Shown here in pieces: positions 42,622 to 53,140 of a stretch of DNA of 58,000 nt. Made by a program: the position numbers and the translations under genes. The number at the start of each line of letters is the position of its first letter. Positions within the stretch are counted from its first letter, which is position 1. Source of the stretch: Adiantum capillus-veneris (Eukaryota; Streptophyta; Polypodiopsida; Polypodiales; Pteridaceae); contig CM043944.1 in NCBI GenBank assembly GCA_014529385.2, forward strand, positions 80,510,384 through 80,568,383, written 5' to 3'. The notes beneath the pieces were generated by a model. The model was not told the origin of the DNA. It did not search any database and worked only from the letters and a program-made list of their open reading frames with translations.

Positions 42622-44278
42622 ACCAAGAGGATTTGTACACACAATTAATCCCAATCACTAGACAAAATATATATACTACGGTAAGCACAAAGCTATAATT
42701 CCAAAGAACAATTCGTAGCCTATTTGGTCAGCCAAGATTGAATGCCATTAACTCATCTATTAACCCTTTTATACTACCCATGATACGATATGACCATAGC
42801 CTTGATGTTTTCATCTTTGTGTTGTTTTGACATTCTCTTTTGTGTTCTTTCTTTGTGTGTGTGAGTGCAAGAGAGAAAGAGTGGGTCTTCTTTAATTGCA
42901 CTTCTTTCCAAACCCTAGTCTTCATGGCATCTATGGTTTAATTCCTTCATATAGTTTTTGTTGGGTTCTCTCACAAACTCTCACAGCCATAAGCCCGGTG
43001 CTTTCCCGGCAAGACCGCTCATTTCTCGACAACATACCGGTCGCTGAAGATTTCAGGCTACCCCACCACCAAATTGGAGCTTAGCGTACCGCAGTAGGAA
43101 CGTGGTTCTACCGCAGGTATCGGAAAGCAATGCCTCTCCCCTAGCCGTTTGCAACGGTGTTCAAGCGGTGCCTTTCTATTTTTAGTGCTACTTGCATGTG
43201 CAAGCTACGAGCCTTTTATGTGACTTGTCTCGCCATAGTGCTTGTACATAAATGACCTCCTCGCCTAGCTGCAATGCACTGCAAAATGGCATGGGCAAGT
43301 CTATCTCGACTGCAATGGAGACCTACTGTGCCAAAGGCTGTGCCTCTCCACTCCCTTACTCGGCACCGTGCATCTGAAGACTACAATAGGAGAGCTCAAC
43401 GGTGCTGCATCTTGTCCTTAACTAGCTGAAACTGCTTCTGATACACAAGGCTTTCGTTGTCGTTCTCAAATTGTTAACGTACACAAATAACGTCAGTCAA
43501 TTCCTCTCTTCTATAACATATATACAGTGTAGAGTTGTGGTAGGCTTAGGTTATTCTGTTTAATTACATCGATGCTCAGCAAAGTCCTACTGGATCTATG
43601 TTCACCCATTAGATAGAATCTTATAAGATTCCCCTACATTTTACCTTTCTTTGCTCACAGCAAGGACTGGTAAAAACCCCATAGCCCAAGTAGAGCTCAC
43701 GACATCAGCTAAATGCGCTCTATTCTGCTTGGCTAACCAACTCAACCAAGAGTCATCATTGCATACGTAGCCCAGCGTGCATGTATTAAAAAAAAGTAGT
43801 TTACAAGTGAGCAACACGTTATTCCCTTGTCCTATCCTGCCCCTCCTTGCTTGTCTTTCCACCTGCACCTCACCACCGCTTGGTCGTCATTCCTGTGTTG
43901 CCAGTTGTCTCACCCTTGCGACATCTCCGTGCAGCGCTTGTCGCTTGTCAATTCGCCTTTCACCAACTCGCTCACCCTTCAGTTTCCCTTTTGATGATGA
44001 AGGCATCTCTCTAGATTCGTCTCAAAGAAACGCTTCCAAGATCGTAACTACATGGAATGCAAAAAAAACGCTACAAAAACCCCTAACAGCATTAACAGCA
44101 TGTTGATCGTGCGTGAATAAACCCTCATGGTTGACAAAATTGCCACCGAAATTGGGCCGGTCATGCTGCATGTGGGCAGGCTAACGGCCCGTGGTGTCCG
44201 GTGATGCTGCATCAACAGGTGCACGTGCGTTGGGGATTCCGTCATACTTTGAACAGTTGGCAGCAAGAATATGTGCAG
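42622..44278. other. No recognised gene
   Basis: Mixed-composition DNA. Short ORFs such as 43777-44106 have no protein-like pattern, and no repeat boundaries could be set. Confidence 0.45.
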
Positions 44279-44315
44279 TCTCTCTCTCTCAAGGAGCGCG
44301 CGCCGGCGCGCGCTC

Positions 44316-44330
<15 letters not shown>
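44279..44330. repeat. Perfect 52-bp palindrome at the edge of a GA microsatellite
   Basis: Two 26-base arms with no spacer, centred between 44304 and 44305 (GCGCGCGCCGGCGCGCGC core). The arms run outward through CTCAAGGA/TCCTTGAG into CT on the left and GA on the right. It would form a strong hairpin or cruciform. The (GA)n continues to 44363, and a second (GA)n is at 44382-44424. Confidence 0.95.
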
Positions 44331-44367
<37 letters not shown>

Positions 44368-44379
44368 CTGTGCGTGCTT

Positions 44380-44424
<45 letters not shown>
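44319..44424. repeat. Two (GA)n microsatellites
   Basis: Tracts 44319-44363 and 44382-44424, separated by TTCTCTGTGCGTGCTTCTT. They lie immediately upstream of the flotillin-like fragment. Confidence 0.95.
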
Positions 44425-44426
<2 letters not shown>

Positions 44427-44465
44427 AAGAGACAAACAGAGACAAGCTGGCCAAGAAAACCTTCC

Positions 44466-45073
44466 TACAACTTCGACATTCAAGCCATGAGGGCCAAAAA
44501 GCTCCCCTAGCTTCTTCTTCCCCACTGTCTTCACCATCGGCCCCAAAGCCACCCTCATCAAATACGCCCGCCTCATTGCCCCCCATGAACAAAACTACAA
44601 CCATGTCAATGACCTTGTCAAGGGCATCGTCGAAGGCGAAACCCGCGTCCTCGCCGCCCGCCATGACCATGGAGGACATTTTCAAAGGCAGCAAACAATT
44701 CAAGCTCGCCGTCTTCGAGAAAGCGCAGCTTGAGCTCAACGAATTTGGCCTCCTCATATACAATGCCAATGTCAAGCAGATCGTCGATGTCCCCAGCCAC
44801 GAGTACTTGTCCTTCCTCTGCCAAAAGATGCAACCACTAGCGCCAAGATCGCCATCGCAAGTCCAGATTGCAAAACAGAAGGAGCTTCTTGCTCAAGCAA
44901 AGACCAAGATCTTTGAGAACACTAGGAAGGCTGAGATGATTCAAGCAGGTGCAGAGCTAGCCAAGAAATCTATGTTGTGGTTACAAGAAGTAGAGCTTGC
45001 CAAAATACAAAGTAAAAATGTGGTGGCCATACAAGAAACCGAGCTGAATATACGGGCATCTGTAGTGTGCTGA
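44466..45073 (+). pseudogene. Flotillin-like (SPFH/PHB-domain) pseudogene fragment
   Basis: In three successive frames the sequence follows plant flotillin-like proteins: [14 protein letters not shown] (44466), then [11 protein letters not shown] and [15 protein letters not shown] with [14 protein letters not shown] (about 44515-44660), then after a 1-bp shift [40 protein letters not shown] and [13 protein letters not shown]. These are the core of the SPFH domain. Further on [15 protein letters not shown] and [20 protein letters not shown] match the Glu/Ala-rich coiled-coil part, but an internal segment is missing between them. Flotillins scaffold membrane microdomains and endocytosis at the plasma membrane. 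N-terminus and C-terminal half are absent; stops and frameshifts make this a pseudogene. Homology ends near 45055. Confidence 0.88.
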
Positions 45074-45529
45074 CCACTTTGATTCTTGTTGGTAATTAGG
45101 CTTGATTTTCCCATGTGTCTTGTTTGAGAGGAATATCAAAATACTAAAGTACCTGGGACAACACCCTGCGCATGCCATGCCATATTTGTGGAGGGTGGAT
45201 TGGCACTTACCGCTACCACTTTAGCCTTTTGTGCAATCAATCCTCATGCGGCCTTTTCTATTGGGGAAGGACAAGTCTTTATGTGGTGGATGTGTGGCAT
45301 ATACAGAGGATTGTTCCGGCAAGCCTTGCAAAATAATGCTATCTCAAGAATTCTCCTTGTGATCTTTGCTTAGTCCACTGTTATATGCATTATGCCAAGA
45401 GCATCGAGAGATGTAGGGCAGGATTTCTAATGATATTGTTATGACTATGACAATCATAAACCCACCTCCTTCACAGGAAATCCATATTCCTGAAGGCCCA
45501 AAGACTCTTTCAGCTAATGGTAATTGATG
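45074..45529. other. No recognised gene between the flotillin fragment and the Tat element
   Basis: The short ORF 45188-45373 (start of the type VEGGLALTATTLAF) has a hydrophobic look but no family match. This is the sequence into which the Tat element inserted; it resumes at 55457. Confidence 0.4.
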
Positions 45530-45534
45530 CATGG

Positions 45535-47041
45535 TTTTTAGGACCCCTTCTAAAGATGCAATAAAGGCACAGTCAATTGTTGGGGAGATGAGGATACTCT
45601 AGTCCAAGGGATCTCGAAAGAGAAGAAAAATCTACTTCACAAGCACCAAAGAGTAAAAAGTGCCATGGACAGAAAATACGTGGGAACGAGCTCTTATGCA
45701 TGCCTACAACCTATATCTTACAGAATAGCCCATTCTAGGTGTGAATTTATAGTGAAATTTACACGAGGATGTTCGTGTGGACTCACAGCATACTCTGTTT
45801 TCACTTTTTTACCGACAGTAAATATTTTTTACCTACAGTAAATATTTTTCACCTACATGGTAAATACAAATCACTTTTTACCTACAGTAACTTTTTTTAC
45901 CCATGGTAAATATTTTTTACTGCACCATAAGTATTTGGTAGGTAACAGTTCACTGTTACTAGAAGCAGTGATTGGGCATCAACAATACAGTTACAGGAGG
46001 AGAAAAGGGGAAAATCTTATGGTAAAGGTGAGTCAACAGGGATAAAGACTTTTGAGTTGAAAAGAGACATGCTGATTTTTTCAAAGAACACATGTCAAAA
46101 GAAGCCATCGTTGAGGATTTTTTGAGAATTTGATATTCAAGAGGACCCAGCTGCGACCTCCCCCCCGCAGGTCCCCCCCTGGCATGTGCAGAACCTCCAG
46201 TTTCAACAGCCACCTTACCTGCTCTTAAATGTAGGTCAAGGCCTTATCCCCATGTGTCACAATTAAAAAAATCATCATTTACCCTCCCCTCTCACATCAC
46301 TCTAGAGAATATCTTGATGGTGACATATCAGGTGACCTCAATCTGTTGACCACCCTAAGCAAAAAGTAACCCCAATCAGCGGATTTAAGCATGTTTATCC
46401 CTAATCCTAAACCCTCTCAGAAACCTATATAAGGAGGCCTTCTCTCACTCAAAACCAACACTTCACCCACTTCACCAAGCAATGAAGCTATGACGACATT
46501 GGTCACAACGAGGAGCTATGGATGGAGCTCTACTCTCTCTCCCTCTCTCTCTCTCCCTCTAGTATGCTACATTACTAGCCCTAAAACCTAAATAAGGAGT
46601 CTTCTCTCATGCTCCATGGCCACCATCCTCGCCATCATTCTCTAAGGTATTGATGTGTTGTTAGTAGGATCATACCTACTTGCTGGGTTGATTGTTTTTG
46701 ACAAGGGATTATGCCATCCTTGGCTTGCTTCTCTATATCCTTGTTATGTATGATCGGATGCCGTTGTATTGTTAAGCTGATGTCTTGTGTATATATATGC
46801 TACATAAGGTCCCTAAGATTCGTTTCTATGTGTTTTGCCATATGTTTTGATGCCATCATAATGCCAGAAGTCTCACTTGCCTATGTGCACTATGTGTGAG
46901 GTCCCTAAACCTCTTAATTTAGGGTGGTGCTCCCTTTGTTTTGTTCTTTGCTTGTTTGCATGAGGCGTGGTTTGTGGAGTGTGCACGAGTACAGAGGCCA
47001 CCCGATTGCACTGCTCTTTTTCCCGCCATCATTTTGGTGCC
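45535..47041 (+). repeat. 5' LTR of the Tat element
   Basis: It starts TGATGCATGGTTTTTAGG and ends CCCGCCATCA. It contains short direct and inverted repeats of TTTTTACC(T/G)ACAGTAAATA at about 45797-45935, a TATA box at 46426-46433 and a CT-rich tract at about 46525-46560 that is 14 bases longer than in the 3' LTR. Confidence 0.96.
46426..46433 (+). promoter_or_regulatory. TATA box in the Tat LTR
   Basis: TATATAAG within AACCTATATAAGGAGGCC. The same site is in the 3' LTR near 54861. A weaker AACCTAAATAAGGAG lies about 150 bases downstream with similar flanks. Confidence 0.65.
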
Positions 47042-47062
47042 CCCACTGAGGAGGGCTACACA
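47042..47062 (+). promoter_or_regulatory. Primer-binding site of the Tat element
   Basis: TTTTGGTGCCCCCACTGAG begins at the first base after the LTR. The TGG-initiated pattern resembles the TTTGGCGCCCACCG-type sites of plant Gypsy elements; I cannot name the tRNA. Confidence 0.7.
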
Positions 47063-47103
47063 GACCTTTAGTCCACAAGCAATGAAGATGTGCAATCTAC
47101 AAC

Positions 47104-47502
47104 ATGGACGAATGGCGTGAGGAGTTTGCAAATTGGAGAACAGAAGAGGAGGAGGCTTTTGAGGCCTTAAAAGCTTTCATCGAGGTCTTGTTACCAGGTT
47201 GCAGTGTAATTGAAATTCAAGAAGTAAGTTCTTCTACATGCCTTGTTCGTGATCGTCGCCAACGAAGGAGAGTAAGAAGAAGAGCTTGATATACCTCTCC
47301 TCTTCAATCTATGAGTGCTCCAGAAACCTCCAACGCACACGAGCTTGCAATATTCTACATCAACATACACGAAGGTACTGTGACACACATTAAGGGAAGA
47401 GAAAGCATCACCAGACCTCTCTTTCCTGAGGCGCCGACTAAGAGGAGGAAGATCACCTCTACACCTAAGTGGCCCAAGGCCGCAGCGCGTGCTCAAGCGT
47501 AA
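47104..47502 (+). pseudogene. Tat element pre-gag ORF 1
   Basis: The ATG at 47104 starts MDEWREEFANWRTEEEEAFE. The frame has TGA at 47287-47289 and then continues in phase to TAA 47500-47502, through a basic stretch (VRDRRQRRRVRRR) and TKRRKITSTPKWPKA. The acidic helical start and two basic clusters suggest a nuclear or RNA-binding protein. No known domain is recognised. Ogre-type elements also carry an ORF before gag; homology was not tested. Confidence 0.5.
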
Positions 47503-47539
47503 GGTAACATTATGCTTAATCTCATTAATAAGGGATTAC

Positions 47540-48073
47540 ATGACCACTACAGGCAAGAAAAAGGCTAGTGAGCAACCAACTTCAACCTCCAACTTGCAAC
47601 CAAGACTCTCACCCCTAAATCCTCCTGAAGCAAAGAGGCGAAGGCTTGCCTACAAGATTGCCACCTGTCTACAAGTGCTCCCAGTGCACTTTGTGAATCC
47701 AGACACCACCAATCCCAAGCCAACCTCCTGTCCGCGTGAAGATCACTTTGGATATTGTCCAAAGTGCTTTGGAGACCGGGTGAAAAGCCTCCCTGCCCTA
47801 CCTTTGCTGCTAATTTTCAAGAAGTTATCTCAATCTAAGGAAACTATCTTAGTTGATGATGTGCTGCACATTAATGGTGTCACTTTCATTCGTCATGCTG
47901 ATTATGGTAATAGCATCCAATTGTTGCTTGCTAAAAGGCTCAGCATTGTACAAAGTGTTGCCATCACGCCTTACGTCTTCACAGATGCATCAAGAAGAGT
48001 CGAAGTGATCCGAGGTGCTGACCTTCTGTGGCTGATCAGGCTCATTGGTCCCAAGGTGGTGCAACTAAGCTAG
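47540..48073 (+). CDS. Tat element pre-gag ORF 2 with a Cys cluster
   Basis: 178 codons from the ATG at 47540 (MTTTGKKKASEQ) to TAG at 48071. The N-terminus is Ser/Pro/Lys-rich with PEAKRRRLAYKIA (a possible nuclear localisation signal). A Cys motif CPREDHFGYCPKC follows (C-x8-C-x2-C, possibly metal-binding), then a region of alternating hydrophobic residues (ETILVDDVLHINGVTFIRHA, RRVEVIRGADLLWLIRLIG). The frame is intact in an otherwise damaged element. The function is unknown. Confidence 0.55.
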   Translation: MTTTGKKKASEQPTSTSNLQPRLSPLNPPEAKRRRLAYKIATCLQVLPVHFVNPDTTNPKPTSCPREDHFGYCPKCFGDRVKSLPALPLLLIFKKLSQSKETILVDDVLHINGVTFIRHADYGNSIQLLLAKRLSIVQSVAITPYVFTDASRRVEVIRGADLLWLIRLIGPKVVQLS

Positions 48074-48089
48074 GCTCTTGTGTGTAAGT

Positions 48090-48317
48090 ATGGATGCCAA
48101 TAATGAGAATGATGATCCCCGCATGTTTCCTTTCCATTTTGTGCGTCGTATCCGTGTGAATATTTGTATTGATAGAAAAATCTTTTATCAACAAAGAATA
48201 GCCCTGTTGTTTGGAGCCGAGAGACTTGGGGAAATCTTGCGCTCTCCTCATCCTGTCATTCTACCCTTCCTAGACTATTACCATTCCTTTGATGTGTCGA
48301 TCTTCATCCTATTTTGA
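48090..48317 (+). CDS. Tat element pre-gag ORF 3, conserved small protein
   Basis: 75 codons from the ATG at 48090 (MDANNENDDPRMF) to TGA. It is homologous to the ORF at 42403-42621 (about 34 of 55 aligned C-terminal residues identical, same stop position). It lies 16 bases after ORF 2 and about 90 bases before gag. A basic, strand-rich core (IRVNICIDRKIFYQQRIALL) is followed by EIL and SFDVS motifs. No database family is recognised. Confidence 0.65.
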   Translation: MDANNENDDPRMFPFHFVRRIRVNICIDRKIFYQQRIALLFGAERLGEILRSPHPVILPFLDYYHSFDVSIFILF

Positions 48318-48408
48318 GCTAGGTTGTGCTAAAGCTCCAAATTGTAATTACCATACTCTATTTTAAAATAAATTGGAGCTGTTTGTATAATTGTTTACTC
48401 TCTCACTT

Positions 48409-49584
48409 ATGGCCTTCCCTAATTTTTATGGTAAGCCTGGGGAGGTTGCTCCAGACTTTTTGGATAATTTGGAAATGGCCTTTCTGGTATCGGGAAGGGA
48501 TGACGAAGCTACTAAGTTAAGGGCCTTTCCTTTGGTCTTGAGGGAAGGTGCAAAATTATGGTATCAAACTTTGGCACCTGAAGAAAGAAGAGACTGGGAG
48601 TCCTTAAAGATGGCCTTCATCGAAGAATTTCGCCGCCATGAGCCTCCAGAGGAGATATGGAGACAGCTCTTAGAGCTACACCAAACATCACCCAATGACT
48701 ATAGAAGCTATGAAGGAAAGTTTTCCAACCTGTGGGAGAAATGGTGTGCATCACTAGGTGAAGGAGAAAGGGCGCCAAAATGCCTAAAGAAGGACTGTTT
48801 CCTGGCAGGGCTTTACCCCATCCTTCGAGAAAAGGTAAAAGGTAAATTCCCAGATACCTTTGATAAAGCTATGACTTATGCAAGGGAGAAGGATAGGAAG
48901 TTAAAATTCCAAGCTCAACTACAAGGGGGAATGGAGCCTCCACCGCTAGCTCAACCTATGGCAAGGGTAGTAGCAGGGACAGGAGCAACAGACCAAGAGT
49001 CCTCTCAACAAGAATTACTTCAACAAATCACCAATCAACTAGAGAGCCTGTCCATCAATCTGGTTCAAGGTGTAAGGGCTCCCCAGCCAGGAAATGAACG
49101 AAATAGACAAGAAGGACAAAGGCAAGCACGTGAGTACATTTGCTACAACTGTGGAGAGGTAGGTCACGGCATGTATTATTGCCCCCATCCACGATGCTAT
49201 CAAGGAAATGGTAATCAAAGACGGCCTCCTCGCCAGCAAGTCACTCCTCTTCGAGCTAGGCCACTAAATGGACAAAATGCACACGTGGCTCCACCAATCC
49301 AAATATTGAGACCCCCTCCTCCACCACCACAAGCACCAGCAGAGATCCCTCCACTACCATCGGGAGGGGAGGACAGGGCTGTCTCTGTCATAAGTCTTGA
49401 CAATGGTAAGGATAAAGGGAAAGAAAAAATGGAGGAAGCTGCTGCCATGCCAATAAAGAGAGTTAGGAGACAAAGAACTGATGAAATGGAAGCTTCAGAG
49501 CCGGATAAAGGGAATGAGGGTTCCTCCCAAGTGATAGGAGACAAGAAAAGGAAAAGTAGGTCAAGGAGGCACATAGGAGTATAA
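48409..49584 (+). CDS. Tat element gag
   Basis: The ATG at 48409 gives MAFPNFYGKPGEVAPDFLDN and a retrotransposon gag capsid-like domain: LRAFPLVLREGAKLWYQTLA, WESLKMAFIEEFRRHEP, LLELHQTSPNDYRSYEGKF, and CFLAGLYPILREKVKG. A zinc knuckle CYNCGEVGHGMYYC (C-x2-C-x4-H-x4-C) follows at about residue 247, then Pro-rich and Lys/Arg-rich tails (KRVRRQRTDEMEA, DKKRKSRSRRH). It ends at TAA 49582-49584 in phase with protease. About 391 codons, intact. Confidence 0.92.
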   Translation: MAFPNFYGKPGEVAPDFLDNLEMAFLVSGRDDEATKLRAFPLVLREGAKLWYQTLAPEERRDWESLKMAFIEEFRRHEPPEEIWRQLLELHQTSPNDYRSYEGKFSNLWEKWCASLGEGERAPKCLKKDCFLAGLYPILREKVKGKFPDTFDKAMTYAREKDRKLKFQAQLQGGMEPPPLAQPMARVVAGTGATDQESSQQELLQQITNQLESLSINLVQGVRAPQPGNERNRQEGQRQAREYICYNCGEVGHGMYYCPHPRCYQGNGNQRRPPRQQVTPLRARPLNGQNAHVAPPIQILRPPPPPPQAPAEIPPLPSGGEDRAVSVISLDNGKDKGKEKMEEAAAMPIKRVRRQRTDEMEASEPDKGNEGSSQVIGDKKRKSRSRRHIGV

Positions 49585-50172
49585 GACTTTCCACTTGGGG
49601 TAGGATCCATACCTTACGACCTGGTAGCAGATGTGAGTAAGCAAGGACCAAAGATTTCATGGCAGCAACTCCTCCACCTTTCCCCAAAGATGCGTAGAAC
49701 CTGGTCTAAGATGGTCAGCACCAGGAGGGCTAAGGCAAAGTCAGTTGGGTCTATTAGTGCAAGAGGCATGAAGGATATCGTGCCAGTCATTGATGCAGAG
49801 ATTAAGAGTCAGCGAGTCTCCAATGTGTACGTAGATGGTGGAGCCGAGATTTGTGTTATGACAGAGAAATTAATGCATAGGTTGGGTTTGGAAGTAAACG
49901 AGCAAACTTCCTTACAAGCTAAGATGGCAAATAATGTAAGGGTGGCTTGTGTGGGAAAGGATAATGGAGTGAAGGTTTCAGCTTTTGGTGTGGCAATCTC
50001 AATTGATGGTTATGTGATCCCAACTAAGGGGGAGGGCTATCCGCTAATCCTTGGAAGACCTTGGCTTATGGCTATGAAAGCTAGGCAAGATTGGGAGACA
50101 GGTTCCCTTGAGTTGCGACCAAATCATAAGGTAGGTGGCAAGCAACAAAAAATTGTGTATGACATGAAGTAG
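49585..50172 (+). CDS. Tat element protease
   Basis: In phase with gag after TAA. It carries the retropepsin core VYVDGGAEICVMTEKLMHRL (catalytic D-G-G, common in plant Gypsy), then VGKDNGVKVSAFGVAISIDG and YPLILGRPWLMAMKARQDWE (ILGRPWL ending). TAG at 50170-50172 separates it, again in phase, from RT. It could be expressed by stop readthrough; alternatively the stops are inactivating. Confidence 0.88.
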   Translation, partial: DFPLGVGSIPYDLVADVSKQGPKISWQQLLHLSPKMRRTWSKMVSTRRAKAKSVGSISARGMKDIVPVIDAEIKSQRVSNVYVDGGAEICVMTEKLMHRLGLEVNEQTSLQAKMANNVRVACVGKDNGVKVSAFGVAISIDGYVIPTKGEGYPLILGRPWLMAMKARQDWETGSLELRPNHKVGGKQQKIVYDMK

Positions 50173-51534
50173 GATAGACAACAAGACCTAGAGATGGAGA
50201 CTTATATGGATGAATGGAGCACAATCAGCTACTCTTCATCTGAGGATGAGTCATCTGAGGAGGATGCTAGCTCTTTGGAAGTCATGGGTATAATACTGCG
50301 AAACCCAGAAGGAGAAGGTGGTCAAGACTCTCTAAACAAGGAAGAAGCCACAGGCTTAGAGGAGATGCTAGCTAAGGACCTACTAGAAGAAGAGAGAGAA
50401 CCCTATTTGCAGGTACTAAAGAAGCATGCTGGCCTCTTTATAACTGATTACGAGCACATTAAAGGAGTGACGGTAACCCAACACCATATCCAATTAAAGG
50501 AAGGTGCCAAACCAGTTGTGCAAAGTCTAAGGAGATTAGGGCTAGTGCAACAAGATGCACTCTTAAAAGAAGTAAAAAGATTACTCAAGGCAGAATTTAT
50601 CTACCCAGTGGAAGATTCTGAGTGGGTGTCTCCAGTTGTGGTAGCACCAAAGAAATATGGGAAGTGGAGGGTATGTGTGGATTACAAGCCTCTAAATGCA
50701 GCCACAAAAAGGGACCATTTTCCTTTGCCTTTTCAAGATGAAATACTAAATGAAGTGGCTGGTCATGAAAGGTACACAGTGTGTGATGGGTACTCAGGCT
50801 ACTTCCAAATCAGAATTGCAGATGAAGACCAAAGAAAGACTACCTTCATAACACCTTGGGGGTGTTTTGCTTATAGAGTTATGCCTTTTGGTTTAACTAA
50901 TGCCCCAGCTACTTTCCAGAGGTTTATGAACTTGGTGTTTCAACCTTACTTTGGTAAGTCCATACGAGTCTTTATTGATGATTTTTGCATTTACAGCTCT
51001 AGGGAAGTACATCTGTCCAAGGTTGATGAAGGTTTCACCCGTCTGGCCCAATTGGGTGGGCAATTGAATAAAGACAAGTGCCACATAGGTGAGAGCAAGG
51101 TCACTCTACTAGGCCATGTTTTGTCTCAAGATGGTATTGAGGCTGACCCTGAAAAGGTAAAGACATTGTTAGCTTTACCTACTCCTTCAAACGTGAAGCA
51201 ACTAGTCTCCTTCATTCAAAAGGTTCGCTACATGGGACGATTCATACATCTCCTTTCTCAGGCAATCTATCCTTTGCAGCAGCTCACTAAACACACTACA
51301 TTGACATGGAGTGAGGAGGGTGAAAGGTGCTTTCAAGAAGTTAAAACCATTTTGAGCTCATTGCCTGTCGTCCTACAACCCACATGGGGTGAATTATTCT
51401 ATGTAAATCCTAGTGTAGGTCCAGAAGCTCTAGGAGCTGTCTTGATGCAAAAAGACCCAAAGACATCTCTCATGAGACCAGTCTACTTCTCTAGTAGAGT
51501 GATGACAGCTGCTGAAAAGGGTTTCAGCAACTGA
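50173..51534 (+). pseudogene. Tat element reverse transcriptase and first RNase H
   Basis: In phase after the TAG. RT blocks: EVKRLLKAEFIYPVEDSEWV, KWRVCVDYKPLNAATKRDHF, YTVCDGYSGYFQIRI (catalytic D), [15 protein letters not shown], and IRVFIDDFCIYSS (D-D intact), then LGHVLSQDGIEADPEKVKTL. The RNase H start ELFYVNPSVGPEALGAVLMQ has Asn where Gypsy RNase H normally has the first catalytic Asp (VDAS-like). A 1-bp shift near 51525 in GGGTTTC ends the frame at TGA 51532. The conventional RNase H therefore looks degenerate. Confidence 0.9.
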
Positions 51535-53140
51535 GCAATTGGTGCTAGCTCTTAAGTTTGCAGTGGAGAAGTTTCGGGCTTACTTACTTCCGAGACAATT
51601 TGTGGTGATCACAACTGAGGAGGTTTTTCCATATGCCCTACAACACATGGAATTGTCTCAAAGAATAGCAAAGTGGGTGGTGCAGCTTCAAGAGTTTGAC
51701 TACACACTACAAGTAGAGGATTCCACCCGTGCTTGTTTGGCAGATGTCCTCACACAAAGGTGTTATGAGAAGGCCAAGAAAGAGGCACCTAGTAAGGTAC
51801 CGCCTATCCCGAAGCCTGAAGTTCTACTGGGAGCACACAGTCTGTATTTTGATGGGGCTTACAAGAGGACCAAAGACAAGGCATCAACAGGCACAGTAAT
51901 ATTAGGTCCAGAGAAGGAGAAGATCTTTTCAAAAGGGTTTCATCTAAAAGAGGTTCATTCTAACAATGAAGCAGAGTACCATGCCCCTGTTTTAAGGTTG
52001 CAATGTTGTCTTTCTCAAGGCATCACAAAGCTAAATGTTTTTGGTGACTCCATGTTGATTGTTAAGCAAATGGTTGGTGTATGGGCCTGTAAAAATGACA
52101 AATTGTCTGTTAAGATGAGGGAAGCAAAGGCCTTGTTGAAGGGTTTTAAAGAAGTTCGAATGCACTTTGTACCTAGAGATCAAAATCGAGAAGCAGATGC
52201 CTTAGCAGGTGAAGAACTACAAACTCTCATAGTAGGTGCTATCCTTGTGAAAAGTCCTTTATACCAGGGAAAGGAGGAGCTGCATGATTTACTTTACTTT
52301 CTTGCGCATTGTGAAGCACCCTCTGGTATGAGTAAAAGTGAACGTAGGTGGTTGGCAAAAAAGGCTACCAGCTATAGCTTAGTGAATGAGGACTTGTATT
52401 GTAGAGGGAAAGATGTTGTCTTAAGGAGAGTTCCTGCATCCCAAGAGATAAAGGATATTTTGTTTAGTTGTCATGAAGGTGTGTGTGGTGGCCACTTTGC
52501 ACAAGAGATTACTAGCAAAAAGATTTTACAAGCAGGGTTTACGTGGCCAAGCCTCCATCGAGATGTACAACATTGGTGCCGCACATGTGAGGTTTGCCAA
52601 AAAGCTGGACCAAGGCATCTTACCCATGAAAATCAGCATCCAATCAAAACCTATGGGCCATTTGAAAAATGGGGGATAGATGCAATAGGGCCACTACCTT
52701 GCACTCAATCAGGGAAGGAATACATCATTATGGGGGTGGAGTACATGACCAGATGGGCAGAAGCTCGTCCCACAAAGCGCATCACAGCCAAGGACGTGAG
52801 TGATTTCATTTTTGAATGCCTTTGTTGCCGTTTTGGCACACCTTTGGAGATTCTCTCGGATAGGGGACCGGGATTTCGAGCTGATTTAGTCGGGCAATTG
52901 ATGAGCAAGTTAAAAATCAAGCGCAGGCAGTCTACACCATACTACCCTCAGTGCAATGGTCTTGTCGAAAAGGTAAATGGTCTTATATGTAAAATCATCA
53001 CTAAGCAAGTGCATTTACATCCTAAGGCATGGGACAAACACCTAGATGCAGACTTTGGGCCTACAGAACATCCTTTAAAACATCCTTGGAGTATACACCT
53101 TTTCACTTGGTTTACGGTCAAGAGGCACTATTGCCTATAG
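51525..53140 (+). pseudogene. Tat element second RNase H and integrase
   Basis: The frame takes over from the shift: ATEQLVLALKFAVEKFRAYL, LADVLTQRCYEKAKK (end of RNase H 1). It then has a separate RNase H: LYFDGAYKRTKDKASTG (D), HSNNEAEYHAPVLRL (E), VFGDSMLIVKQMVG (D) and DQNREADALAGE (D), giving a complete D-E-D-D set. Integrase follows: HEGVCGGHFAQEITSK and CRTCEVCQKAG (HHCC), then D in GIDAIGPLPC, D in LSDRGPGFRADLVG and E in NGLVEKVNGLICKI. The tail shifts frame near 53053. The second RNase H is the intact-looking one, as is usual in Tat elements. Confidence 0.9.

Noticed and set aside
44242-44775. Minus-strand Ser/Leu-rich ORF over the GA tracts and flotillin fragment
   Set aside because: It is the antisense of the flotillin-like reading plus microsatellite; the plus strand has clear homology.
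45857-46045. ORF repeated identically at 54291-54479
   Set aside because: Identity is explained by the paired LTRs; it starts in the repeat-rich U3 and has no domain.
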